DNA from: Bradyrhizobium sp. OK095 | GTDB taxonomy: Bacteria; Pseudomonadota; Alphaproteobacteria; Rhizobiales; Xanthobacteraceae | Direction of reading: 5' to 3' | NCBI RefSeq assembly: GCF_900109945.1 | Contig: NZ_FOBX01000001.1 | Span: 1,030,327 to 1,094,326 of the forward strand | DNA: 64,000 nt | In this document: positions 17,201-26,081 of the stretch, piece after piece | Numbering within the stretch: the stretch's first letter is position 1 | How the letters are laid out: every line of letters begins with the position of its first letter | Made by a program: the position numbers and the translations under genes | Notes under the pieces: generated by a model | The model's input: the letters and a program-made list of their open reading frames with translations, nothing else | Database searches by the model: none | Told to the model about the DNA's origin: nothing

Positions 17201-19978
17201 GGCGCTGGTCAGGATCGAGTTCGCAGCACCGGTGCCGACCGCAGTCAGCGCGCGCTCGACCTCGGCGGAGGTCATCTTGAGCTGGGCGTTGACGTCGGAG
17301 GAGACCGTCATCAGCGATTGCTGCGCGGTGCGCGCACCGGTCTGGATCGTCTCGCTGGTGTTGACGACGAGGTTGGTGAGCGAGCGCTCGGCGTCCTCGA
17401 CATGCGAGCGGATCGCGGTCGAGATCATTTCGGCGCGGGACATCATGTCCTCGCTGGCCTGGCGGCCGCTGCTTTCGATGCGGCCGGCGACGGCCTCGAC
17501 ACGCGAGCCGAGCAGGTCCTCGAACTGCGCCACGCGCACGTCGATGTCGCTGGCGACCGAGCCGACCTTGGTCTCGATGGCCTGGTGGATCTCCTGGAAG
17601 CGCGCCGTGACCGTGTCGGTCAGATGCATGCTGCGGCCGTCGATGACCTCGGTGACGCCGGTGATGCGGCGGTCAACCGCCTCGATCGCCTGCGCGGTGC
17701 CGTCGGTGAGCGTCGAGGTCAGCAGTGTGAGACGGGTGTCGATCGACTGCACGGCCTGCGAGGCGCCGTTGGTCACGGCGGTGGTCAGGTAGGTGAGGCG
17801 GGAGTCGATGGATTCGAGCGCCTGCGTCGCGCCGCCCGTCAGGGTCGTCGTGAGGTGCGTCAGTCGGGTGTCGATCGAATGGATGGTCTGCGAGGCGCCA
17901 TCGGTCAGCGAGGTCGTGAGGTAGTTGAGGCGGGTATCGATCTGCTCGATGGCCTGCGACGCGCCGTCGGTCAGCGACGTCGTGAGGTGGGTGAGGCGGG
18001 AGTCGATCGACTGGATCGCCTGCGCGGCACCGTCGGTCAGCGTCGAGGAGAGCGTATTGAGACGACCGTCGATGGTCTCGGTCACCGACCTGGCGCGGGT
18101 GTCGAACGACTGCTCGAGCGCGCCGACGCGACCGCCGAGCTGCTCGTCGAAGGTCTTGATGTGGCCTTCGATCGTGCTGTCGAGGCCGGCGATCTTGCCG
18201 TTCAGCGAGGCATCGAGATGGGTGACGCGTTCGCCGACCGTGGTCTCGAACTGCAGCAGGCGCTGGTCGAGCACCGCCGTGATCGCGCCGCCGTTGGAGG
18301 TGAAGCGGGTGTCGAAATTGTCGACATAGGTCTTCAGCGACTCATTGATGTCGTGGGTGCGCTGGCCCATCCGCTCGACGATCTCGCCGCCGAACGTCTT
18401 CACGGTGCGGTCGAACTCGGAGATGTGGCGGGTGATCAGCGCGCCCAGCGTGCCGGAATCTCGGGCGAACTTCTCGACCAGCTCGGTGCCCTGGTTCTTC
18501 ACCAGCTCGTCGAACGCGCTCATCTGCAGCGACAGCGAGTCGTGCGCGGTCTCGGTCTGGCTCACGACCTTCGCGACGAGGGTGTTGACGGTGGCGTCGA
18601 GCGCCTCGCTGGCCTTGTCGCCGGAGGTCATGATGTGGCCGGCGAGGCGGTTGCCGGCGTCGTCGATCTTGGCGGAGAGGTCGTTGGAGCGCAGCTCGAG
18701 CTCGAGCAGCAGCGAGTCCGACGAATTCTTGAGGCTATCGTGCACCTGCTCGGTGCGATCGGAGATGCCGTCGACGATCGCCGAGGAGCGCTGCTCGAAT
18801 TCGCCGGTGATGCGGTCGATGCGCTCGTTCAGCATCTCGTGGACGCGGTCGGCGAGGTCGACGAACTCGTCGTGGACGTGGCCGGTCTTGAAGTTGAGGC
18901 TGGTGGTCAGCCGCTCGCTGGCGTCGAGCACGGCGCGCGTGGTCTCGTTGCTGGCTTCCTCGAGGCGGTCGAGCAGGTCGCCGCCGCGCTCGCCCAGAGC
19001 GAGGATCATGTTGTCGCCGGCATTGCTCAGAGCGCCCGTGATGTGGGCACCGCGCTCTTCGAGAGCGCCAGTGATGGACTTGGCAACCTCGTCGACGCGC
19101 GAGGCGATCGCGTCCGAGATCAGGGCGATGTCGTGGCGCAGATCGATCTGTACGCCGGAGATGGCGCTGCGGACCTGCTCGGCCTGGCCGACCAGATTGT
19201 CGCGCTGATGGGCGATGTCCTGGAGCAGGGCGCGAATGCGCACTTCATTGTCGGAATAGGCGCGTTCGAGCGCTGCGACCTCGTTGGCGACCAGCGTCTC
19301 GAGCTCGCCAGCGCGCGCAATGGCGCGCTCGATGCCGTCGCCCATCGCCGCGACCTCGCGGCGGATGGCCTGGCCGACGGTGACCATGGAATCGGAGGCC
19401 GAGCCTTCCGGCTCGGAGAAGCGGATCGCGACCTGCGCCATCGCCTGTGCGACCGAACTCATTTGCTGGCCGCGCCAGACCAGGCTCGCCAGGAAGAAGA
19501 ACAGCATGATCGGCGCGAAGAACATCGTGACGAGGCCGGCAATCGCCAACACGCCGCCACTCTGGCCCATCGCCGCCTGGATCGAGGGCAGGAAGCCGAC
19601 CGTCAGCGCGGCGCAGGCCGCGAGCCAGACGAGGGTGAAGATGATCGCGCCGGTGTAGATGTTGCGGGTCGGGCGTGCCGTCTGCAACGTCTGCAGCAGC
19701 TGGCCGATGGTCGCACGGTCGTCGTTTGCGGCGCGGCGCTGGGAACGCGGCTCCTCGATCGGGTCGAACACGGCACGTTCGTTGGCGGCAGGACGCGGCT
19801 CGAAGTTCGGCTCGTCGAACATCGGGGGAGCGGGCGGCGCCATGGAAGATGCCGTTTCGTTGCGCATGGATGCGCTGCGGCTGGTATCGGCCGCGGTGTC
19901 GCTGATGTTCAGGGCTTCCTGGATCGCAGAAAGCGCAACTTCCGTGGGGTCTTTGGCCTTTTTCGGAGTGTTTGCCAT
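14264..19978 (-). CDS. Giant apolipoprotein-like coiled-coil membrane protein, growth pole ring (GPR) homologue
   Basis: A protein of 1904 residues. Residues 1-100 are a disordered cytoplasmic start with Pro-rich patches; two membrane spans follow (about 107-130 and 141-168), then some 1500 residues of almost continuous helix. Two exact repeat blocks stand out: six 22-residue units (consensus IDSRLTHLTTSLTDGASQAI, about residues 636-767) and nine 44-residue units (AREAQSTLV...LAADVERTL type, about 865-1260). Both periods are multiples of 11, the apolipoprotein-type hendecad. After a Pro-rich linker (about 1690-1800) a small globular C-domain (MWDRYQRGENKAFTKRLYT) ends the protein. This layout matches GPR of Agrobacterium, which forms a ring at the growing pole. 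Assignment by architecture, not alignment. A terminator follows the gene. Confidence 0.75.
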   Translation of the reverse strand: MANTPKKAKDPTEVALSAIQEALNISDTAADTSRSASMRNETASSMAPPAPPMFDEPNFEPRPAANERAVFDPIEEPRSQRRAANDDRATIGQLLQTLQTARPTRNIYTGAIIFTLVWLAACAALTVGFLPSIQAAMGQSGGVLAIAGLVTMFFAPIMLFFFLASLVWRGQQMSSVAQAMAQVAIRFSEPEGSASDSMVTVGQAIRREVAAMGDGIERAIARAGELETLVANEVAALERAYSDNEVRIRALLQDIAHQRDNLVGQAEQVRSAISGVQIDLRHDIALISDAIASRVDEVAKSITGALEERGAHITGALSNAGDNMILALGERGGDLLDRLEEASNETTRAVLDASERLTTSLNFKTGHVHDEFVDLADRVHEMLNERIDRITGEFEQRSSAIVDGISDRTEQVHDSLKNSSDSLLLELELRSNDLSAKIDDAGNRLAGHIMTSGDKASEALDATVNTLVAKVVSQTETAHDSLSLQMSAFDELVKNQGTELVEKFARDSGTLGALITRHISEFDRTVKTFGGEIVERMGQRTHDINESLKTYVDNFDTRFTSNGGAITAVLDQRLLQFETTVGERVTHLDASLNGKIAGLDSTIEGHIKTFDEQLGGRVGALEQSFDTRARSVTETIDGRLNTLSSTLTDGAAQAIQSIDSRLTHLTTSLTDGASQAIEQIDTRLNYLTTSLTDGASQTIHSIDTRLTHLTTTLTGGATQALESIDSRLTYLTTAVTNGASQAVQSIDTRLTLLTSTLTDGTAQAIEAVDRRITGVTEVIDGRSMHLTDTVTARFQEIHQAIETKVGSVASDIDVRVAQFEDLLGSRVEAVAGRIESSGRQASEDMMSRAEMISTAIRSHVEDAERSLTNLVVNTSETIQTGARTAQQSLMTVSSDVNAQLKMTSAEVERALTAVGTGAANSILTSAREAQSTLVAASGDASNQIKGLAADVERTLSATGSATAASILAGAREVQTTLVTASSDAANHVKTLTADVQRSLSLAGTTTAEAITAGARDAQSALIAASSETANQIKALSSDVQRSLSMAGTSTAETIMTGAREAQSTLVNASTDAASQVKSLAAEVHRSLSQVGQSTAETITTSARDAQSTLLSVSAEQTGQVRSLAAEMQRALATAGGATIEALTSGVREAQGTLISASTDAASQIKSLTTDIERTLTAVGADTASTILNSAREAQTSLTSTSADAASQIRTISTEIERALGAATANATNDIQTSAMNAQNALINASNEASSRVKSSSADVERSVLAASSSFGQAMTGKTDEIVTYVQQQADRLSNMIDAKRGSLVDAIGSKTSQLTLDIDRVTSDALKSIETRGTAFSQTMMGNGSEVARTINSASEMATGAVNKSLKDLEQASRSAIDQSRQVSIAAVTEMQETSKILRTDTVALFERLREGNILLQEVLTGAHDNLNSLERALVTRVADFVSAMNDVTSRNGAATQNLEDQLNVFNTKTTRALQDLGELSTQFDAHGKALVEAAQVVEQSNKNTTASLAERKLGLESLVTTIDLRTTDLDQRLSRFTGLLDESLAAAEERARDIARVVAETAGAGSAAITRQFEAVRAASEEEHRQTVESMHDIYRQTTDEADAMFKQSTEKFSNLVSSMKQMAFEMHNELEATRNELRRGVLEMPQEAAESTAQMRKVIVDQIEALAELNRIVAQHGRGLDVSTTGRASVAVQRQQEEPMMATAGARSTETRGRDTGSASTLPPPDLGMPAPSRRTEAPPVAPSSNDQGRDGWLSDLLNRTDANQGAPTGREAPRGRAAPAPQPQAPQASSNPLESLSLDIGRLMDRNLAAEMWDRYQRGENKAFTKRLYTPAGQKAFDEVARKYRSDRNFKATVDRYVAEFERLLDEVARDGRGPQELRNHLTSETGLVYTLLAHSAGRLG
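16200..17387 (-). repeat. Nine tandem 132-bp (44-residue) units inside the GPR-like gene
   Basis: The CGCGGGC-type anchor (AREAQ/ARDAQ codons) recurs at exact 132-bp steps at 17197, 17065, 16933, 16801, 16669, 16537 and 16405, with divergent end copies near 17329 and 16273. Spacing never drifts, so there are no indels between units, while sequence between units differs. Selection on register (4 x 11 residues) is implied. Confidence 0.88.
17612..18073 (-). repeat. Tandem 66-bp (22-residue) units inside the GPR-like gene
   Basis: Six units start (minus strand) at 18073, 18007, 17941, 17875, 17809 and 17743, each exactly 66 bp, with consensus IDSRLTHLTTSLTDGASQAI plus two residues; a degenerate seventh (VDRRITGVTEVI) starts at 17677. 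The 22-residue period is twice the apolipoprotein 11-mer. Confidence 0.9.
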
Positions 19979-20154
19979 GTTCAGTCCGAGCCCTCGTTAC
20001 TTTTACGCGTCCCCCCGCGAGCCCCGCGCGCTACGCAAGCTCACAGACCGGATCATGCCGCTTACGCGGATTTCCGAGCCGTCCCCACCCGGACGGCTTG
20101 TCCGCCAATTTCCAAAACATCCTATTGGCAGAGCGTCGCGAATGAAATGCCTGC

Positions 20155-20173
20155 GATTAAGACAATCTTAATC
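20155..20173. promoter_or_regulatory. CtrA-like box TTAA-N7-TTAA upstream of the GPR-like gene
   Basis: GATTAAGA-CAA-TCTTAATC is a perfect 8-bp inverted repeat that also reads TTAA-N7-TTAA (20157-20171), the alphaproteobacterial CtrA spacing. A third TTAA follows at 20178. It lies about 180 bp before the minus-strand giant gene and 200 bp before the plus-strand HPt gene. Confidence 0.5.
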
Positions 20174-20297
20174 ATCGTTAACAGGATCGCGCCGTAACGC
20201 CTTAGCAATAAATGAAATTCTCCACCGGACTCGCCGGATTGCGGCAACTTTTCGGCAATAAACGGGCAGAATTAGGTAAAACAGCCCAAACATTTCG

Positions 20298-20305
20298 TTA
20301 ACCAT
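20298..20305 (+). promoter_or_regulatory. CtrA half-site TTAACCAT upstream of the HPt gene
   Basis: The octamer TTAACCAT, the well-known CtrA half-site, lies about 70 bp before the HPt start codon. It is in the 397-bp divergent intergenic region (19979-20375), which is otherwise AT-richer than its surroundings and holds no gene I can support. Confidence 0.4.
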
Positions 20306-20375
20306 TTTCATGCTTGGGTGGGCGGAACCTGACCGCCGTACCGGCGGACCATCGTGCGATGCCGGGGCCTGCGCC

Positions 20376-20750
20376 ATGACGCCTGAACTGCAACGGATGG
20401 ACTGGATGCCCTCGCCCCCGCTTGCACCGATCGACAGCCCGCTCGATTTCGACCATCTCTCCCGGATGACGCTCGGCGATTCCGAGCTGGAACAGGAAGT
20501 GCTCGCGATGTTTGCCGAGCAGGCGGTCCGCCTGATCGCGGCCATGGCGGCGCTGCCGACTGATGCCGGCGCGCTCGCCCACAAGCTCAAGGGCTCGGCG
20601 CGCGGGATCGGCGCCTTTGCGGTGGCGGACGCCGCCGCAAGCCTGGAGACCGCAATCCGGATCGGCCACAACCAGCCCCACGCCTTCGCCGCGCTGAAAG
20701 AGGCGGTGGCCGAGGTCCGCGCCGCCATCGAGACGATCCTGAAGCACTAG
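20376..20750 (+). CDS. HPt-domain phosphotransfer protein
   Basis: A stand-alone histidine phosphotransfer protein of 124 residues. The phosphorylatable histidine is H69 in LAHKLKGSARGIGA, with the usual helix-helix layout (LEQEVLAMFAEQAVRLIAAM before it, FAVADAAASLETAI after it). Such proteins shuttle phosphate between a hybrid kinase and a response regulator; no kinase or regulator gene is adjacent. The start at 20376 leaves a 25-residue Pro-rich leader before the domain. The divergent partner is the giant GPR-like gene, and CtrA-like sites lie between them, suggesting cell-cycle linkage (inference). It is too short to be the two-domain CtrA phosphotransferase ChpT. Confidence 0.85.
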   Translation: MTPELQRMDWMPSPPLAPIDSPLDFDHLSRMTLGDSELEQEVLAMFAEQAVRLIAAMAALPTDAGALAHKLKGSARGIGAFAVADAAASLETAIRIGHNQPHAFAALKEAVAEVRAAIETILKH

Positions 20751-20864
20751 GCCGGCGATCCCCGTAAAAAGCGCGCGGCCTACGCACTAGCGCGGGCCTG
20801 ATCGACCCGTTATAGGACAGCCCAGACCCTCCTTTTTCCCAAGATCGCGGCAGCACGAGCACAC

Positions 20865-21185
20865 ATGGCCAAAATTCACTTTGTCGATCACAAGGGCGAA
20901 ACCCGCACGGTGGACGTCGAGAACGGCGCGACCGTGATGGAAGCCGCCATCCGTAACAGCATCCCCGGTATCGAAGCCGAATGCGGCGGTGCCTGTGCCT
21001 GCGCGACTTGCCACGTCTATGTCGACGAAGCCTGGCGCGAGAAGGTCGGCAGCCCGACACCGATGGAAGAGGACATGCTCGACTTCGGCTTCGACGTTCG
21101 CCCGAACTCGCGCCTGTCCTGCCAGATCAAGGTCGCCGACGAGCTCGACGGGCTGGTCGTGGCGACGCCGGAACGCCAGGCCTAA
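20865..21185 (+). CDS. [2Fe-2S] ferredoxin, adrenodoxin/Isc type
   Basis: A 106-residue electron carrier. Four cluster cysteines follow the vertebrate/ISC pattern C-x5-C-x2-C-x36-C (C40, C46, C49, C86; C44 is extra) within [15 protein letters not shown] and SCQIKV. The MxEEDMLDF segment at 67-74 is the acidic helix that docks reductases and P450s. A ferredoxin-NADP reductase gene lies 0.7 kb downstream on the same strand and could be its electron donor. The 3' end of the gene, stop codon included, is duplicated in tandem. Confidence 0.93.
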   Translation: MAKIHFVDHKGETRTVDVENGATVMEAAIRNSIPGIEAECGGACACATCHVYVDEAWREKVGSPTPMEEDMLDFGFDVRPNSRLSCQIKVADELDGLVVATPERQA

Positions 21186-21207
21186 ACATTTCAGGCCTAA
21201 ACATTTC
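21178..21207. repeat. Perfect 15-bp tandem duplication across the ferredoxin stop codon
   Basis: AGGCCTAAACATTTC occurs twice back to back (21178-21192, 21193-21207). The first copy contains the TAA stop, the second is an untranslated echo. A similar stop-spanning duplication occurs at 43290-43325. Confidence 0.9.
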
Positions 21208-21211
21208 TCGT

Positions 21212-22890
<1,679 letters not shown>

Positions 22891-22997
22891 CGGCGGCGGG
22901 AACGGGCGGCGATGCCCCATGTTTCTGGTGCTGGAATCGTTCGCGAAATCGCCGTAGTCTGCGGCCATTCAAGTCGCGGCTTAGCAAGGTGATCATA

Positions 22998-23621
22998 ATG
23001 CGGAATCTCTTTTTCAGCTTTCGGCTGCTCTCGCTGCTCGCGCTCGCGCTGTCATTCGGCGCGGTGAACCCGGCTGCTGCGCAAGCCCCGGCCGCGGTGC
23101 CGGCCCAGCCAACCGCCGCGGGCCTTTGGCAGAAGGTCGAGGACGGCAAGACGGTGGGATGGTTCCTCTTCATCGACCACAACGGCATCTTCGAAGGCGT
23201 GATCGCAAAGACCTTTCCGCGGCCCGGCGACGACCCGAACGAAATCTGCGCGAAATGCGCCGACGATCGGAAGAACGCGCCGGTGCTCGGGCTCTCCTTC
23301 ATCCGCGACATGAAGCGCGACGGAATGGGATTGAAGTATGAAGGTGGCAACGTGGTCAATCCGCGCGACGGCAACATCTGGAAGGCCAAGATGTCGGTAA
23401 GCCCGGACGGGCAGACGCTGACTATGCGCGGCTTCCTCGGCATCTCCCTGTTCGGCAAGGACGAGACCTGGCAGCGCCTTCCGGACGCCAGCATCGCCGA
23501 AGTCGATCCCGCCATCGTCGCCAAATATCTCCCCGCGCAGGCCGCCGCGACCAAGCCGCCGCCCGCGCCTGCGACCAAGAAGGGCGGCGCGATGATGATG
23601 GCGCCGGCGGCGAAGAAGTAG
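22998..23621 (+). CDS. Exported DUF2147-family protein
   Basis: A 207-residue exported protein. Signal peptide residues 1-29 end in PAAAQA. The mature domain matches DUF2147: [17 protein letters not shown] at the start, then [36 protein letters not shown] and [20 protein letters not shown]. These are beta-barrel-like periplasmic proteins of unknown function. Two cysteines (ICAKCADD) form a CxxC inside the domain, which could bind metal or form a disulfide. The C-terminal 30 residues are a Pro/Ala/Lys tail ending in [12 protein letters not shown] at 22998 was chosen over GTG at 22989. Confidence 0.78.
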   Translation: MRNLFFSFRLLSLLALALSFGAVNPAAAQAPAAVPAQPTAAGLWQKVEDGKTVGWFLFIDHNGIFEGVIAKTFPRPGDDPNEICAKCADDRKNAPVLGLSFIRDMKRDGMGLKYEGGNVVNPRDGNIWKAKMSVSPDGQTLTMRGFLGISLFGKDETWQRLPDASIAEVDPAIVAKYLPAQAAATKPPPAPATKKGGAMMMAPAAKK

Positions 23622-23640
23622 GCTGCTAGCGCATCCCTTT

Positions 23641-23708
23641 GTAGCCCGCATGAGCGAAGCGATCTGCGGGGTCGCTTTTCCCGGGTATCGCTGCGCTCAC
23701 CCGGCTAC
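23641..23708. repeat. Palindromic dispersed repeat, family C, copy 1
   Basis: GTAGCCCGCATGAGCGAAGC at the left and GCTGCGCTCACCCGGCTAC at the right form an imperfect inverted repeat. A longer copy occurs at 46548-46625. Located between two convergent genes. Confidence 0.8.
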
Positions 23709-23716
23709 GGAAACCG

Positions 23717-24856
23717 TCAATACGTCCGCGCCTTCTTGCACGGCGCATAGAACGTGCCGTTGCCGGCGGCGACGCGCTCGAGGCATTGGCGCGGATCGGT
23801 GATCTCGCCGTCGACTTGGAAATAATAGGCCTGCGATCCCAGGCTCAGGACGTAATATCCCGGCGCAAGCTCAAGCTCTGAATCGCTGGCGTGAAGCTCG
23901 TACATCTCGGCCTTGCCCGGAATCGGCGAGACCCGGAACGGATAGGAGAAGTTGCGGATGACCCCGACATCGTCTCCGCCGCTCGACGTCTTGCCTGCGG
24001 CGTCAGTTGAAAACTCCCTGACTTTCGCGGCAACCCGGACTTCGACGCGCTCCGGGATCACGTTTGCAATATCGCGGCGGAACACGATGAACTTGACGCG
24101 GCCGTTCGGCAGATGCGGCCGATCAGGCTTCTTGAACTCCGGTGAAATCGCGATGCGCATGTCCGGCGCCATCACGCCGGTCGCGTTCAACTCCGCCAGC
24201 GACTTGTCGTCGATCAATGCGTAGATGCCGTAGTCGGTCGGAAGCACCCGCGTCGGCGGAGGCGGGACCGGCGTCACCATTTCCGGCTTGGCAACCGTGA
24301 TCGTCGTCTCCGGCTTGGGCGCGACCAGCGCGATCTCCGAAGGCTGCGATGACATCAGCCGGCGCAGCGACGCGATATTCTCGCGCTGCGAGACGATCAG
24401 GATGACTGCGCCGACGGCAAGCAGGATAGCCGCCGTGCGCTTGATCACGGGGAGAAGCGGGCCCGAGATCGCAGGCGGCTTGCTGCGCGGCCTGCCGATT
24501 CCCGATGGCAAAACCGTCGCGTCGCCGGACACCAGAAGACCGCCCGTCTCCTTTGACGATGTGAGTTGTTGCGACGGCAGGCGCTCGAGCGGCGCCGCGT
24601 CACGCGAGAACTTCTCGACCTCCTCGATGGCGACCTCGAGAGCGCGCTTCATCTGGTCGATGTTCTTGGCGTCGGCGTAGGTGAACTGCTCCTGGAGCTT
24701 GTAGCGGGCAAGATCGTAGACCATCTGCCGCCTGGCCTCCGGATCCTCCTTCACCGTATCCAGCATGCGCGAAATCACGAGCGCAAACTGCACCTGGTTC
24801 GCGGGCAAATCGGTCGGGTCCTGCTGGCTGGGAAGCAGGTCTTTCGAATCACTCAT
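23717..24856 (-). CDS. Single-pass membrane protein of unknown function
   Basis: Not recognised. A 379-residue product: residues 1-90 are a soluble helical region (ALVISRMLDTVKEDPEARRQMVYDLARYKLQEQF), then a linker, one membrane span at about 137-157 (RTAAILLAVGAVILIVSQ), a Pro-rich linker (TPVPPPPTRVLP) and a roughly 180-residue beta-rich C-domain with three cysteines near the end region (QCLERV, APCKKARTY). Topology is likely cytoplasmic N-terminus and periplasmic C-domain. Nothing in the neighbourhood suggests a role. No signal peptide, and the ATG at 24856 is the only good start. Confidence 0.6.
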   Translation of the reverse strand: MSDSKDLLPSQQDPTDLPANQVQFALVISRMLDTVKEDPEARRQMVYDLARYKLQEQFTYADAKNIDQMKRALEVAIEEVEKFSRDAAPLERLPSQQLTSSKETGGLLVSGDATVLPSGIGRPRSKPPAISGPLLPVIKRTAAILLAVGAVILIVSQRENIASLRRLMSSQPSEIALVAPKPETTITVAKPEMVTPVPPPPTRVLPTDYGIYALIDDKSLAELNATGVMAPDMRIAISPEFKKPDRPHLPNGRVKFIVFRRDIANVIPERVEVRVAAKVREFSTDAAGKTSSGGDDVGVIRNFSYPFRVSPIPGKAEMYELHASDSELELAPGYYVLSLGSQAYYFQVDGEITDPRQCLERVAAGNGTFYAPCKKARTY

Positions 24857-25212
24857 AGCGCTGACGGTCCGATGCCAGTCACGACAGCACCCGATTTCTC
24901 TAATCGAAACAGCTGGTTAAACAATGCGATAAGGTTCGCGGCAATGTTCGTACACGTCCCGGCGCGCCAAGGAAAGCCTCGAAAACAGCTGCGTTAAATC
25001 GCCGGCGCGTCACATCTGCACGACGCGCACGATCGTGGGCAAGTGCGTGCGGCAGTAGTTCCCCGGAATGCACGCTGGCGCCGGATTTGCATAGCTGTCG
25101 CAAAGCTGCCGGGGGAGCTGAGTCGCTGTCTCTGCGCCTGCCGCCACCGCGCGGCAGGCGGACGGCGGTGCCTGTCCCTCGCGGCGCTGACTTCGATCCG
25201 CGGGAAGACGAC
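24857..25212. other. Intergenic region without a gene
   Basis: Divergent promoter region between the membrane protein and a small exported protein. The only structure I see is a 10-bp GC-rich inverted repeat (25135-25144 with 25151-25160) in the leader of the plus-strand gene. No convincing ORF or RNA gene. Confidence 0.5.
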
Positions 25213-25569
25213 ATGAGACTTGCAAGACCGTGTGCGGCGATGCTGCTCGGTTTGACGGCGCTGCTGGCGACGTCGGCGCAGGCACGCGACGACGGACGCT
25301 ACGCCAACTCGCCGCTCAAACCCTGGTTCGAGAGCCTGCATAGCGAATACGGGCAATGCTGCTCGGATGCCGACGGCTATGTCGTCGCCGATGTCGATTG
25401 GGAATCCGACAAGGGGCGTTACCGCGTGCACCTCGATGACGAATGGGTCGTCGTGCCCGACGGCGCCGTCCTCACCGAGCCGAACAAGATCGGCCGCACC
25501 ATGGTGTGGAAGCACTACATCGACGGCCATCCGCGCGTGCGCTGCTTCATGCCGGGCAGCATGACGTAG
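25213..25569 (+). CDS. Small exported protein with QCCSDADG motif
   Basis: A 118-residue exported protein. Signal peptide residues 1-23 end in TSAQA. The mature protein carries a CC pair (YGQCCSDADGYVVADVDWE), then YRVHLDDEWVVVPDGAVLTEPNK and a closing cysteine (VRCFMPG). I recall this as a small family repeated in Bradyrhizobium genomes without known function. The three cysteines and strong conservation pattern suggest a compact disulfide-bonded periplasmic protein. The ATG at 25213 is fixed by the signal peptide although the frame stays open upstream. Confidence 0.65.
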   Translation: MRLARPCAAMLLGLTALLATSAQARDDGRYANSPLKPWFESLHSEYGQCCSDADGYVVADVDWESDKGRYRVHLDDEWVVVPDGAVLTEPNKIGRTMVWKHYIDGHPRVRCFMPGSMT

Positions 25570-25620
25570 AGGTGAGACGTCTTTCCGGGACGACGCACGC
25601 CCCGGAAAGACAGGAGTCGC

Positions 25621-25890
25621 TCAGCGCGCCTCGCTCTCCGCATTCACACTCGCAAGCCGCTTCACGCGCGGCGACAGCACCGACATTTGCGCGGGCGAGG
25701 CGGGCATGCCGGCGACGATCATCGCGGGCGCAGTCGACGGCTCCTCGACGCCGGTGCCGCCGAGCACCTGGACTTGCGTCGCCGAGATCGGAAACGACTT
25801 CACTTCGTAAGAGGGCAGCTCGCCGGCGAATGCACCGGCCGAGCTCGCAATCATCGCGGCGGAAACGGCAATCATTGTGAGAATACGCAT
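25621..25890 (-). CDS. Small exported protein of unknown function
   Basis: An 89-residue product. The signal peptide MRILTMIAVSAAMIASSAGAF is followed by a short, Val/Ala/Ser-rich mature part (SYEVKSFPISATQVQVLGGTGVEEPS) with no cysteines and a charged end (KRLASVNAESEAR). A good GGAGA ribosome-binding site lies 9 bp before the ATG. The QVQVLGG stretch resembles a recurring motif of small Bradyrhizobium secreted proteins, but I cannot assign a family. It stands alone. Confidence 0.55.
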   Translation of the reverse strand: MRILTMIAVSAAMIASSAGAFAGELPSYEVKSFPISATQVQVLGGTGVEEPSTAPAMIVAGMPASPAQMSVLSPRVKRLASVNAESEAR

Positions 25891-26081
25891 TGGAAAATCT
25901 CCGTTGAAGATATCAATCGGAGGTTTGGTCGCGGCACTGCGGCAACAGGTTCGCTTGTATGCGAACATTCGATCGCTGCCAGCGGATAAATTTGGTTGCG
26001 TGATACGACGGCACGAAACGAGGACGAAGTTTTCCGCGCCAATGTTTCCGGACGGTTTCGCGAAAAACCGACGATCCCGCT

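Noticed and set aside
16200..18073. Possible CRISPR array
   Set aside because: The regular 132- and 66-bp spacing comes from in-frame protein repeats with diverged units, not identical repeats separated by unrelated spacers.
17318..20197. 959-codon open frame antisense to the giant GPR-like gene (and a 697-codon one at 14945-17038)
   Set aside because: Both mirror the exact repeats and codon bias of the minus-strand gene; the translations are Arg/Gly/Asp/Leu-rich without any domain. GC-rich third positions keep antisense frames open.
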